Positions 1 to 11,879 of a stretch of DNA of 64,000 nt are shown here, piece after piece. Positions within the stretch are counted from its first letter, which is position 1; every line of letters begins with the position of its first letter. The stretch is from Pardosa pseudoannulata (Eukaryota > Arthropoda > Arachnida > Araneae > Lycosidae). Both the position numbers and the translations under genes were made by a program. The notes below the pieces were generated by a model. The model was given only the letters and a program-made list of their open reading frames with translations, did not search any database and was not told where the DNA came from. The DNA lies in NCBI GenBank assembly GCA_032207245.1, contig CM063510.1:47068225-47132224 (forward strand), written 5' to 3'.

Positions 1-297
1 AATATGTGTGTTTTTTGGCATCATTTTTTTTCTATTGGTTGCAAAAAGTTACCAAATCATCAAAAATTACCAAAGCAGTTAAAAAAAAAGGAAAATTCAT
101 AATAATTAAAAGCAAGTGAAGTTTGCAAAAATTTTGAAACAAGAAATAATACAAAGATTGAAAAATAAATTTTAAATTACACTTATCTGCGTTATAATAG
201 CTCCAAAATAACAGTACTATAATGATAGCAGATCAGATAATCTTTTAATAAACACAATTCTTCATTAGATGAAAGCAATCAATAAATTGCCAAACAG

Positions 298-332
<35 letters not shown>

Positions 333-1106
333 TCTTTTCAGCTTATATTGCTTAAGTTTATGAAAAAGTTATTTTTATATAGGGTTACCAGAAATGAAGT
401 GTGTTGTTATCCTCTAAGTAAAAATACCATTGACTGTATGGTCTAAGTTTTTTAATGTCCACCATTATTGATTATTTTTTGCATACCACCAATCAGCAAC
501 TCGCACATCACACGTTGGGAAATGCTGGACTAGATTATTGAAAAATATCATTTTGTATTCAATTTTAAACATGGACAACTGCATTCTAAAACAGAAAGAT
601 ATTCGGACAAAGAGAATTTATTTTGATAAAATGTTTCTCTCTGTCATAAATGATAGAAAGCACTTTTATCAAAATAATTTCTCCTATAGATAAGTCTATA
701 AAGACAGTGTTCAATTTGCTTTTCAAAAAGAAATATAAATGGAAAAGAATCCTAAAACAGACACAATGTTTCTGTCTGATTGTGTCTTATGGCACAACTT
801 TAAAACTTATGAGAAGATTTATGCAAGATGTAAAAAAAAAAAAAAAAATCTTTATTCTGTATTGAGTGTACTCACACAAAGTAAACAGTTATGTTGTCTT
901 GTAATCCAAAAGTACAGAAAAAAATGGTGACAAAGCTATTATAAGTGAAAAAAAAGTTATTTTACAACGTATGGTGTTTTAATTATATGCATCAAAAATA
1001 TAACTTTTTACCAACATTTTTAGTAAAATTATTAATCAATTAAGGAGTTTAAAATGATTATTTGTTCCATCTTAAAATGTATTTAAACTTAAGATTTTCT
1101 CTTTAG
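1..1106 (+). other. Intron of the ABCA gene (5' part off-window), no exon seen
   Basis: No coding exon is recognisable before the acceptor at 1105-1106. The stretch is AT-rich with a poly-T run at about 300-331. The upstream exons of the transporter (Walker A, signature motif) must lie before this window because the first exon here starts inside the second nucleotide-binding domain. Confidence 0.6.
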
Positions 1107-1210
1107 GATGAACCAACTACAGGTATGGATCCCAAAGCTAGGAGGTTTTTGTGGAATTGTATTATTGACATTGTTAAGGAAGGACGATCAGTTATTCTCA
1201 CATCACACAG
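1107..1210 (+). CDS. ABCA-family ABC transporter, exon with Walker B end/D-loop/H-loop (partial gene)
   Basis: This is the first exon in the window of a gene running to the stop at 7523-7525. It follows a TTTAG acceptor and ends before GTATTA. It reads [16 protein letters not shown] and continues to ILTSH, which are the Walker B aspartate/glutamate, the D-loop and the switch histidine of an ABC ATPase domain. GMDP plus the [12 protein letters not shown] motif across the next junction is typical of the second ATPase domain of ABCA lipid transporters, which are full-size membrane proteins. The exon starts in phase 0 and ends two bases into a Ser codon. The five exons together give about 215 residues of C-terminus. 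The subfamily is clear; orthology to one ABCA member is not. Confidence 0.93.
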
Positions 1211-1334
1211 GTATTATCATCAAAAATTTAAATTATTTATTTAGCAGATGTAGTTTATAAAATGAAATGTTTCCTTGTAATCTTTATAGATTTTTATTTA
1301 TTATTGTTTAGAATTTTTTCATAATTTTTAATAG

Positions 1335-1427
1335 CATGGAAGAATGTGAGGCTTTATGCACTAGACTAGCCATCATGGTAAATGGACAGTTCCGCTGCCT
1401 AGGAAGTATTCAACATCTCAAAAATAA
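1335..1427 (+). CDS. ABCA-family transporter, next exon ([18 protein letters not shown])
   Basis: The exon begins after an AATAG acceptor and ends at a GTAAGT donor. With the split Ser codon it reads [20 protein letters not shown] then [12 protein letters not shown]. This is the conserved end of the ATPase core in ABCA proteins, where the EALC and CLGS-QHLK motifs are strongly conserved. The reading frame joins both neighbouring exons without error. Confidence 0.93.
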
Positions 1428-2119
1428 GTAAGTTTTATAGCAAGGGAAAAAATCAGCTTATTTCTTTTTCAAAATTAATTACAGATACAGAGTAGTAGTT
1501 ACTTTCATAAGTATTATGAATTTGTACATATTAGACTCTTTTTATCCAAATTAAGTTTCAAAGTTTATATGAATATGGTAATGATTTTGAATTGCTATTA
1601 TTACTTTTACATTTATCTTAAATTGATATTTTTTAAATTTAATTAATAGCGTAATATTGAATTTTGGTAAGAATAGAATAAAATATATTTATTTGGAGAT
1701 TTAAACATGGAAACTGAGTAGACTAGGAATTTTCAATATCCAACATAAGAATTTTTAACATCTGCTTTAAGCATTCCTTGATTTAAAAAGTAATTAAAAG
1801 ATTTTAAAAATATTAACTAATCTTATAAAAGTATTCTAGAACTTCTGAAACTAAAATTGATTTATTAATGCTTTTTTATATCTACTTATATTTGTGTAGT
1901 AAGCACATCATTTTTATTTGGTTAAAAATGCTACCTTTTATTGTGGAAGATCATTTTACTAAACAACAGGTGTTAACTTTGTGGTCAATCAATTGAGTAA
2001 GCTACATGAATTTTACTTAGGTTTCTTCCTGATAAATAAACTGTAAGCTTGTCCTTGTAAGACTTCCAGAAAGGGTATTCTCCCTTTTGTTAAATAGGTA
2101 ACCCCATCCCCAGTTCTCC

Positions 2120-2400
2120 CCATATCCCTATAGAGTATTGTTCATTAAAGGCAAATGGAACACATAAAATAGATCAATAGTTGCAATGTCCTCCAAATTC
2201 AAATTCAACAGGCCAAGCCACCTCCAGAGTTTCTAAATTATTAGGACTCTCTTTGAGCAAAAAGTCATTATTTCATCCTAGTAGTGCTTTTCAAAATGAG
2301 ATTCAACTTTTGTTCTTAAATTAAATAATCTCATACCCTTGAGCTTGATTTATAAGTGGCATTAGAAACAGCATATCCTTAGGGTGCATCTTTAACAGTG
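2120..2400 (+). repeat. SINE family B, degraded copy in ABCA intron
   Basis: Blocks matching the better copy at 59001-59365 can be followed: the TTAAAGG...ACATAAAATAGAT block, TGCAATGTCCTCCAA, AGGCCAAGCC, then a GGACTCTCTTTGAGCAAAAAG block matching the 3' part. The tRNA-related head is not recognisable. It lies in the intron between 1428 and 3433, in sense orientation to the gene. Confidence 0.55.
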
Positions 2401-2689
2401 CCTACCGCAGTAAAGTGATCTACTACCCAGTTTTTCCTGGGATATGGTATATGTAACAACCTCTAAGAATTAAAGAGAGGTGATATCAGATTTGACTACT
2501 ACTGTGAAAAAAGCTCTATAACTGTTTGTCCAGCCACTGCTTATGTATAATAGATTATGCAGTTTTAGATAAAATATCTACTAAAGTTTTCTTATATAAT
2601 CAAAACTATAGTTAAAATTATTACTATAGTTAACTAAATTATAACTACTATAGTTTTCCTATATAATCATCTTTAATTATAAGAAGCAG

Positions 2690-2800
2690 ATTGCAATCAT
2701 GGCAATCTTCCAACCCCAATGTCCCTTTCCATCCTTGCAATGTCCACCAAGTTCAAGTGATACCTCTGAAGATGGCAGGTCAAAATCAGTTTAGGGCCCC
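2690..2800 (+). repeat. SINE family B, fragment
   Basis: A short fragment of the body of the SINE B repeat: CAATGTCCACCAAGTTCAAG, CCTCTGAAGATGGCAGGTCA. It is in the same intron as, and about 300 bp downstream of, another SINE B fragment. Confidence 0.5.
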
Positions 2801-2934
2801 TTAACCTACTATAAATGGAATGTATTTTAATATGTTAAAGATGTATTATATATGTACACATCCAACATACTTCAGAATACTATGACAATCCTTATTATAA
2901 CATGTATACATACTGTGCACACAGACACACATCT

Positions 2935-2959
2935 GTATTATATATATATGCGCGTGTGT

Positions 2960-3000
<41 letters not shown>

Positions 3001-3026
3001 GTATGTATCTATATACATACATACAG
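2935..3026. repeat. TA/TG microsatellite
   Basis: Alternating TATATA with CGCGTGTGTGTG and TATGTATG stretches. The apparent tyrosine/isoleucine-rich open frame across it is a by-product of the repeat. Confidence 0.9.
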
Positions 3027-3433
3027 CTTGCTTACCTAGCATCATGCTAAATGAGAGAAAAAAAATGAAATAGTTTGAAGTATCATTTCTCTGAATGTAT
3101 AAAAGCAAAGTATTTATTAAATGAATAAAATAAACAGAAAAGCAGTATATGCAATTTTTTTATTCCCTTGCCACAAGTGTTTTTATTTTTTGCATGTCTT
3201 TTTTCATGAAAATTCGTACATTTTTAAATCATTGGTACAATTATACAATCATCTATAAATTTATACATCACACAAATAAATCATACAAGTTGGCAGCTAT
3301 GCAGAATTAGGTAGAAGTGGACTTATTTTCATAGGTTAAGATTTGCCCGATTCTTTTTGTCAAAACTTTGAAGTAATTTATATTTTTTTGTGATTATGTG
3401 AAATTTTTATTTTTTATTGATGTGAACTTTCAG

Positions 3434-3677
3434 ATATGGCAATGGTTATACTCTAACACTTCGTGTTGCAAATGCCCTAAATGCTATGCAAGAAGTTCGT
3501 AAGTTTATTGAGACCACATTTGGTAATGCAGCTTCTTTACAAGAACAGCACTTGAACCAGATGGAGTATCAGTTAGCTCCATCCCTATCCTTAGCAGTAG
3601 TATTTCAAGAATTAGAACAAGCTAGAAAAATGCTGAATATAGAAGATTATTCAGTATCACAGACAACTCTAGATCAG
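3434..3677 (+). CDS. ABCA-family transporter, exon of the C-terminal regulatory domain
   Basis: The acceptor CAG is at 3431-3433 and the donor GT at 3678-3679. The exon starts one base into the Lys codon and reads YGNGYTLTLRV, then a loosely conserved segment, then SLSLAVVFQELEQARKMLNI and ends in TTLDQ. YG-GY-L-L and VF--LE are the hallmarks of the regulatory domain that follows the second ATPase domain in ABCA1-like proteins. About 81 residues, no frame break. Confidence 0.93.
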
Positions 3678-4244
3678 GTAAAATTGTCTTGAAAAAAATT
3701 CAATTTTTTTTTCATATTTAAAATTTTTTATTCTTTATTTCAGATTAAGCAGTGTAATATATTAACAATAGAGAGAGACAAGGCTCTTTTTAAATTACCT
3801 TAAACAGCTTTTTTTTTTAATGATTTGTTTTATGGAACTAGTTTAAGTATATGTAGTTATTATATTTAACATTTACATCTCATTCATTTCCTACTTGGTT
3901 CATGATTTATTTACATTTTTATGTTCTTGAAAGTATAACGTGGAAATAATCTATTATGAATATAAAAGCATACCATCCAAAGGGAATTTCTTTGCTCAAA
4001 TTTAAATCAATATTACATTTGATAGTTACTTTAAAATATAAACCACATATTTCCAAATAAAAGCCCCTTTGTATATAATTTGAGAGTGCTATTTTCTTCA
4101 GAAATTTATCCAAAATTCAAAACCTGTATATAAGCCAAGATGAAAAAATTTTATTCAAATATGTCACCTAGAATCAATGTCACTAAGTAGGTAAAGTAAG
4201 GTAAATATATTTTAATCAGATTGCTGTAAAATAAAATGCTAGAC

Positions 4245-4475
4245 CATGGCTTCTCAAACTTTTTTTGCAACAGCATCCAATTTGAATACTACAAAAATAG
4301 AGGATCAGTTGTACCTTGAGACAAATACAAGTATAACTCTTAGCACATTTTGACAGTGACAAAGACAAGTTAAATTATTGTAATTTTTAAATAACTTCAT
4401 GCTGTCTGTATTAATTTCACAACTTTATACAGTATTTCTGAAACATTGAACTGGCACTGAATTTGAGAATCATGG
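4245..4475. mobile_element. hAT-type MITE, 231 bp, with 8-bp target duplication
   Basis: Both flanks carry the same 8 bases, TGCTAGAC (4237-4244 and 4476-4483). The ends are imperfect inverted repeats, CATGGCTTCTCAAAC at the left and CCATGATTCTCAAAT read inward from the right, resembling the TTCTCAAAC-type termini of many hAT elements. There is no coding capacity. It sits in the ABCA intron between 3678 and 5639. Confidence 0.8.
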
Positions 4476-5639
4476 TGCTAGACCATGCAGCTGATAATAA
4501 TTCTACTTATTAGAGGCCATTGACACCAATGACAGTTGTTTTAACTATGGTAACCCTATCTGAAGGTAGCACTTCTTCATAAATTTAAGTATACAAACTT
4601 AAAAAATTTAAAAAGTGTTAGTTTATTGCTTGCTTCTGGCTTATATAGAACCATATTTTTTAGGAGATTAGACCAACCTGCTACAGATGTAGTATTATTA
4701 CTTTGAGATGATTATACCATTATAAATTTATTTTTTAATTTTTGTGCTGTTTCTCCTTTAAAATTTCTGCAAATCTCATGTATCTTCCCCAATTATAGAC
4801 TTTCTTTTAAAAAAAGACTTTCCACTTTAAGAAAATTACTTTTACTTTTGCCAACTTTTTGTCACCAACAGGAAAAAATGTCACTTAGAAGGGCATAGAC
4901 TATATCTCTTAGGCTGATCTACATATAAGCTGATCCCTATCCATACCCCTTTAGATCTATAAAAAGCGATAAAATTTTCAGCTTATACATGTAAATATAC
5001 AGTACACATTTTTAAAAACAAATATTGTGATATGATATGCTGACATTATTCCTTTTTATAGCCTCTATTAAAGTATATCACTTTGCTTGTATAGGAGCCA
5101 CAAATTGACTTTTTGCAATGAGAACCAAGTTTGTATAATTATATTATCAAATAATATGATACTGTTTATATTTTCTTTTTGAGATAGGGATGTAAAAAAA
5201 AAAAAAATTAGCAGTTCAAATATTATGAAATGACTCTACTAAATGGCATACTGTATATTTTCAATGATATCAATGGACCTCTTCTAATTTTTTTCTTCTA
5301 TGGTGGAAACCCATTTATAAAATATTTTGACCTAACATGCAAAATAGGCTATTTTTACCTAAGATTTATGTAACTTTCATTACATATCAATTTTTTGCAA
5401 ATATTCTAATATGTAAGTCAAAAAGGAAATTATATCTAACTTAATAATTTTCAATTATGAGATCATACCACTTATTTAATAATAGATATAACATTATACA
5501 TTTGTTGGAATGATTGACAATGTCTATTGAAATTTAATGTAATTTTTCTTTCTATTGATTTCAGTATTCTCTAAATAATAAAAAGGAAAATTATTACTTC
5601 TTATATGTTTATCTATCTGTTATATATATTTTTCCTTAG

Positions 5640-5745
5640 GTGTTCATCAGTTTTGCAAAAATGCAAGCTGATGTTACAGAAGGAGTTCCTACTGAAAGTA
5701 TAGCTCATCAAATTGTTAGAAATAAACGAGGGAAAAGAATGAAAG
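5640..5745 (+). CDS. ABCA-family transporter, penultimate coding exon (VFISFAK)
   Basis: The acceptor is TTCCTTAG at 5632-5639 and the donor GT at 5746-5747. Joined to the previous exon it reads TTLDQVFISFAKMQADV, the conserved TLxQVFxxFAK signature near the C-terminus of ABCA transporters. The exon then becomes variable and basic (NKRGKRMK) and ends one base into a Gly codon. Confidence 0.92.
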
Positions 5746-5888
5746 GTATTTTTTTCATTTATTTCAGCTATTAATAAAAGTAAAAATCAAGAGTCTTCTG
5801 TTATGTTTTTAAATGGATGTAGATGACAATTATAACACTAGTTGCAGGTTTAGCATCTTTATTACTGCTAGACAGCACAAATACGGAG

Positions 5889-5909
5889 ACACACACACAC
5901 ACACACACT
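5889..5909. repeat. (AC)n microsatellite
   Basis: A short run of ACACAC... within the last ABCA intron. Confidence 0.8.
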
Positions 5910-6574
5910 ACAACCACAAGTACAAATCACATAGTCTAAACCCATCACAGTTACAACACTTGGTTGTTATCAAATTGTTACAGTTAAGAAAACTTGATTA
6001 CTTAATACAGGGTTCATAACATCTTACTCCTTTAAAAAAGAGTAGAACAAAAAATGAAAAGTAAAGAGTTATATATAAAAGTAATCAATAACACAAAACA
6101 ATTATTGGATAAGAGAGAACAGAAAACTATAATATTCATGCATAATCTTTAAAACATTGTGGAGCATTAATTGTTCAACCGGAATGAGTTATTTGAGCAG
6201 TATTACACACAGATGTTTGAGTTTAAGTCACTACTGGATATGAACTACCCATAGATTGACTGAACTACTGAAACAGCGATAAAACAATTGACTGCAGGAA
6301 CTGTAAATAAATCTTCAGCTATCATTGTGGGATTGATATGACAAGTTTAAAAACTTTTATATGTGAACACAATTTCTGCAATATTTTCTACCATTCTTTC
6401 TTTTTACGACTTAAGACCTGTGGTCTAACTCTAAACATCCTTCCTTTATACCACTGATTAAGATGAAACAGTGCTGCCTGATTTTCTTGGAATGGTTTCA
6501 GCAGGCTAAAATTCAAATCATTGTTGACGAAAAAACAGATGTTTTTGCACAGAACTGCAATCTATACTGGGATA

Positions 6575-6886
6575 CTAGGGGAGTGTAGGAATCATAGTAT
6601 GAATACAACAACCCATTAGAATCTCAGCTGGAGAAAGTAGTCCATCCATAAGGGTATTTCTATATTCCATCAAAACAAGATGAGTATCATTTTTGTCCTG
6701 TGCAGCATTAATGAGATTTGATTTTAAAGTCTGAATACATCTTTCAACTTGTCCATTAGAGCAAAAATATTCAGGATTGGATGGGTTGAAAAAGCTCCCA
6801 ATTAAAGTAAAACTCATGGAATTCTTTAGAATCAAATGAAAGTCCATTATCAGCAACAATTTCCTCAGGGATTCCGAAACTAGCAA
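6575..6886 (-). pseudogene. Gypsy-type retrotransposon integrase fragment
   Basis: On the minus strand an open frame of about 103 codons includes SNGQVERCIQTLKSNL and LMEYRNTLMDGLLSPAEILM. These match the second half of the integrase catalytic core and the following helix of Ty3/Gypsy-type polyproteins, where (S/A)NGQVER carries the catalytic glutamate and YRNT...SPAE(I/L)LMG is conserved. The first two catalytic aspartates are not in the open frame. It lies in the last ABCA intron, antisense to the gene. No LTRs were recognised. Confidence 0.8.
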
Positions 6887-7424
6887 AATAGATTTTTAAT
6901 GTATTGATGACTGTAGATTTGGGATATCAGGGAATATATTGACCAACATTGCCAAATATAATAAAATGATTATCGGAGATATTGGGGAATATTGACCAGT
7001 GTGACTAAATATCATAAAATTATATTTGGGAATATTCTTTAGAGGGGTACATTTTTTGTAGGCTGGAATTTATTATCTTGATATTGGCTGATATATTTGT
7101 GCTACCTAGGATAGAAAACATGATCCTATTGGCAGAGACAAAGAAAAAATGAGTAACATGCTTAAAATACTGATACAGGGAAACAAACAAGTAAGAAAAA
7201 TGACACATGATAAATAGAAAATTTCATATTAAATATACAGTACTAAGTAACTTCAATTGTATGCCATAAAACCTCATGGCATACAGATTAAGAATTACTA
7301 CATTAATAAAGGAATTGATAGCCAGAGTAACTGTAGAGTCATTGAAAATTATTCAATTTGTTATTTAATTATTTAAATATTTTCTTTGGTACAATTTGTA
7401 TGTAAAAAGGATTTAATTTTTCAG

Positions 7425-7525
7425 GTGGTGGTGAAAACGGTGCTGCTGTTACGGGCGATATAGAGTTGCTGGTCCAACATTCATATGCGTCCGGAAACAA
7501 TCAATCACCTGCACATATGGTATAA
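7425..7525 (+). CDS. ABCA-family transporter, last coding exon and stop
   Basis: The acceptor TTTTTCAG ends at 7424. The exon completes a Gly codon and codes for GGENGAAVTGDIELLVQHSY followed by a short tail ending PAHMV and TAA at 7523-7525. The tail is poorly conserved. It does not end in the S/T-x-hydrophobic pattern of a class I PDZ ligand, so binding to the NHERF protein encoded 21 kb away is not suggested. Confidence 0.88.
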
Positions 7526-10500
7526 CAACACAAACTCTCAAAACTTTTGTTTCTCTCACCATAGAAACCTGCCAAAATAAAAAAAAAGCTCATTCTCATG
7601 AACTTATGTGAATAGATGACTGAAAATTGAAATCAAACTGCAGCAAAGGCTGTGTCTTGTACAAAGAAAAAACTGGGGGGGAAATCTGTCTTTTCTTTAT
7701 ATGTTGGTATAAACCAGTAATTTCAAGATTTTTCTATTTATTATAGCTGTGATATATGTTGAATTTTGTGTGTGTTTCAGCGTTTCCATGTATATTATAT
7801 AAATATGTTTGTCTGTGTCAGTTGATTGTCCATGTGATTTTGCATATGCACCAGCAATTTTTTTACAATATTTATCAACAGCAACCAAAGAGAACCAACC
7901 ATTTCATAGTAAATAGACTCAGGGTTGTTTCAAATTTTCCATGAGACCTGGTTTAAAGTATGTAGTCAGATTTCTATGCTACTATATAAACATTCATTTT
8001 TAACAGTACTAATTCTAATTGCACTTATTATCTGTCCAGTTATGAATGCTGCTTCACTAAATCCTTGATTATCTGACCCTGTATAAAAGCTTTTTAATCA
8101 AATATTCCATTGAATTATGCTTCATCAAAATTGAACCATGAAGTTAGACATATTTAGATCTAAGTAAAGGAGATAAGTTTCCATGGGTTCATGAGCCATG
8201 GGGGACCAGTGTATGATTTAGAAACCTGCTAGAATTTTTCCCTTGAAGCCTTCATAACCTGTAGTGCAGTGTTAGGAAACTTTCAAATTATAAGGAGAAA
8301 AAGAGCAAAAAATATTTTCATTGTATGTCATCAAGGCTGCCATTTTGGGAGAATACCATTGGGCCCAGGATTTTAGGAGGCCCCTGAAGCTGTTTTTCAA
8401 AAATTTTTAACTTGTTAAAAAAAATTCTTGTGAACAAACTTTGTTCAATACCTCATGCCCTCATTGCCCTTATGAAAAGAATATCTCTACCACTCCACCC
8501 CATTACTTCCCAACTTATACAATTGTTCCAGTAATATTGGGTTGACACCTGTTCCACCTTAAAAAAAGAAGAATATAGGATAGTGCTTTTGTTCTGCATT
8601 GTGTACTTACTATCAGATGTATTGGTTATCTAGTTTCTATTGTATAAATAAAATTTTATAATTTTGAAAATAATAGCAACTTTAAATTACTAAATAAGTT
8701 TGTTAAAATTTATAAAAGTTTGACTATTTAGTAACCTAAATCCATAACATCCTTGGATGTATGTAATTTGAAAAATTAATTTTGAAACGTAGGTGGGGAA
8801 GAGGATAGGACCCAATAAGAAAAATTGTACCAGGCCCTGTTTTAGCTAGCAGCAGCTCTGCCTGTCATATATTAAGACTCCATGTTTCAGAAATACAATT
8901 TTTGCTTTTTTTATATATTTAACTGAATCATATATATTATTATTTTAAAGGCTATATGAAATGTGGTATGTATTTAAAACATATTTTTGACAGAAAATGT
9001 ACAAACTTAAACCGTCTAATAAATATTTTGATTACAAATTGTTTAAAATGGGACTAGATATTCATATGTACAGTTTCCTATTGAAGGATATGCATCTACT
9101 ACTCACTTAATGCACATGAAATTTCTTTATAGATAAATTTTCAAATCTATCATATTTATTTAATGGTCACAATTAATTTTAGACCACTTTTATTTTAGTG
9201 AAGTTATTAGATTGTAAATAAAAAATATGGAAATACAAAAGCTATAGCTGTTGTTTTATGAAGATGAAATTGACAGTATTATAAGAGAATAAGTTTTTTA
9301 ATTTTAAGTATATACTTATAAGCATGATTATTTTTATTTATTTAATAAAAACATGGTAGTTTCATAGATAAACTTTCATACAGAAATTATGTATGTATAT
9401 ATGTATTAAAGACCAGATACTATGTGCCATTACAATTTTAAAAGTCTTCAAATGTGTGAATAGCATCTGCATTTACTTTAGATTGAAAGGGGGCCAATTT
9501 CCAATCCTTTAACCTGTATTGAGTTTCATTATTTATCTAAATATTCCATCATGATGTTCATCATTTCCTATTCCTCTGTAGTTGACTTACATTCATCTAT
9601 ATTAGCTAGGAAATTTTTTCACTCCTAAATCAACTTTAAAACCAACAAAACTTTTTTAATAATATCACATGTTGATAAATATTTTACAGATTTCAGGAAT
9701 AACATTTCTTAACTCATTAAAAGCTCTGCAAAATGTTTAATGTCACTAAAATTAAAAAAAAGTATTTGTGTCGTTGATTTATATTTATTCAGTTATTTAT
9801 TACTGTTAAATTCTTCAGTTAATTTTTCCAGTTATGTAACAGTATGAATATGTAAAATATTACTTTTTAAATATGTTCTCATGTCATATGTCACATTGTA
9901 TGCAAATTTTTCTTTTACAATTTTTGTGAATATCCCATATATATATGTACATACACACCCATATATGTGTATATGTTAAAAATGAGTGTATACTTACATA
10001 TATGTGTGTGTGTGTAGTTTATTGAAATTTGAACTTTTTAAATTTTAAAGAAATCTTTAGCAGTAGTTTCTATTTTTCCATGTTGAAATAATAAATTTTG
10101 TGTTTATTGGAATATTTCTACTAATTCTAAAACTTATTAGACATAAAATATGATGTAGTCCTGTATCGTTCCCCTTTTATGTAGTTCTTAAAGCTTTTAA
10201 GGGTTGGACAATCAAGGTTTTCTTATGTTTTAAAGTTCCATGGTAAAATTTTTAAAAATCTCTTTCTGATGCTACTTTTGCTTTTAGATCATATCATATC
10301 TGAAAAATGGTGGCTTATTTCAAAAATTTTCATATTGGCCTTGTAAATTTTCCTCTATTTTCTTACAAAATACAAAGCTTAGCTTATATATAAAAATGTT
10401 GGAAACAGCACTGATCAATTCAACTATCATCTACATTTCTATTAATTTACTTGCATTACTAATTTCAGTTGAATGTGCTGTAGGCTTTGTGTTAGTATGG

Positions 10501-11490
10501 CAAAAGCATACATATTTTATCTGATTTTAGCTCATAATTTTAAAACTATATGCAAATAGCATGTTTAAAGAGAACAGGAAAGCTTCCATTTGAAATTTTA
10601 ATGTATAGCCATTCTTATTTCTTCCAGAACAATCAGATGTTTATATAGCATTAAAATTAGTTATTTTAATACAAGACATGAAATGTGTAAAAGTATTATA
10701 TTTGTCTCCAATGTTCCAGTCTAATTAGAGAAATGTGATAATTTCCAGAATTTTGTGTGTTCTATAATTTAAGTGATAAATTTTTGTCATGAGGCATCCT
10801 TTATCACATAATCCTGCTTCAGATATTTTATCTGACTTTTGATGGCTGTATTGCTTCTGTTTCTCTTAGCAATATACACTTTTTTCTTATGTAATATCCA
10901 AAATATAAAGTAATACTATGTACAGTAAAATAATTTTGTAAAGAAAAATACTAATGCTATCTAAAGATATCTGAAGTGTAAAGATTGTTTTTATTGTTCC
11001 ATTATACATTCTTTATATAATTTGTGTATTTCATTTGTCTTATGTTGTAAATGACCAGAAAGAAATTTTTCCTCCTTTTGGACTTTCTTAATTCTCCCAT
11101 TGAACTTTGTTGATATCTGCTTAACCTTTATGTGTATATGGAAATTAGTTTTTTGTATAAGTAATGCTTCATTTGATCATGATGTTTTGTGGTATGTATT
11201 AAAAACATATTTTTTCTCATAAAGAGTGTTTTATATAAAATGTGATGAATCTCTTTCAAATACTGTCTACAAATAATACAGTCACAGAAAGGGAAAAGAA
11301 GTTATTGCAGTTTTGAAAGAAAATAATATAATACAAAACTCTTTTTCAAAGTGGGAAAAAAAACAGCTTTAGACTGTGCCACAAATTGGATATAGAGGTA
11401 TTGTGCCTAAGTCCTACAAAATATATTTACTTGTGCGTTTAAAGAAAGTCATACTTTAGCCAGTTGATATATTGAAGAAGGGGATTGATC
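7526..11490 (+). other. ABCA 3' UTR and downstream AT-rich DNA
   Basis: No further coding exon is seen. AATAAA hexamers occur at 7576 and in several later places (for example near 8647 and 9214), so the cleavage site cannot be fixed. The stretch is uniformly AT-rich with short TATATG/TGTG tracts near 9940-10015. Nothing in it looks like a gene. Confidence 0.45.
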
Positions 11491-11532
11491 AAACCCTCCA
11501 TCACAGAGGGACCAATCCCAGAGGGATGAATC

Positions 11533-11760
11533 GTGGTAGTTGGGTAGGAAAAGGTAATGATCTCATAATTAGAGGGTACAGGCTATAGGCTCCAGCCAGC
11601 CAAAGATCTGCCATGTTCAATAATGGTGGCTGGGGCATGTAAAATAGATTTGTAGTCACAATGTCATTCAAGTTTCCAAACAATAACTCTGGAGATGGCA
11701 GGCCAAACCTGGGAATCTGCTGTTCGGTCCCCACTTTCAAATTACAAAGACCTTCTTGTT
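11533..11760 (+). repeat. SINE family B copy
   Basis: It has the same order of blocks as the copy at 59001: a tRNA-like head (GGTAGTTGGGTAGG...), an AAGATCTGCC block, GGCATGTAAAATAGAT, CACAATGTCATTCAAGTTTC, CTCTGGAGATGGCAGGCCAA, then CGGTCCCCACTTTCAAATTA. Open frames on both strands here are by-products of the repeat. Confidence 0.75.
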
Positions 11761-11879
11761 TATGTTATTTTGGGAGTAATGTTGATCACCTATATGGTGC
11801 GTTTATAATAAAAATGGTCCACAAATTCTGCATCATTGTATGGGTGAATGCTTAATAGGCAAGTTATTTTTTTTTTTTA

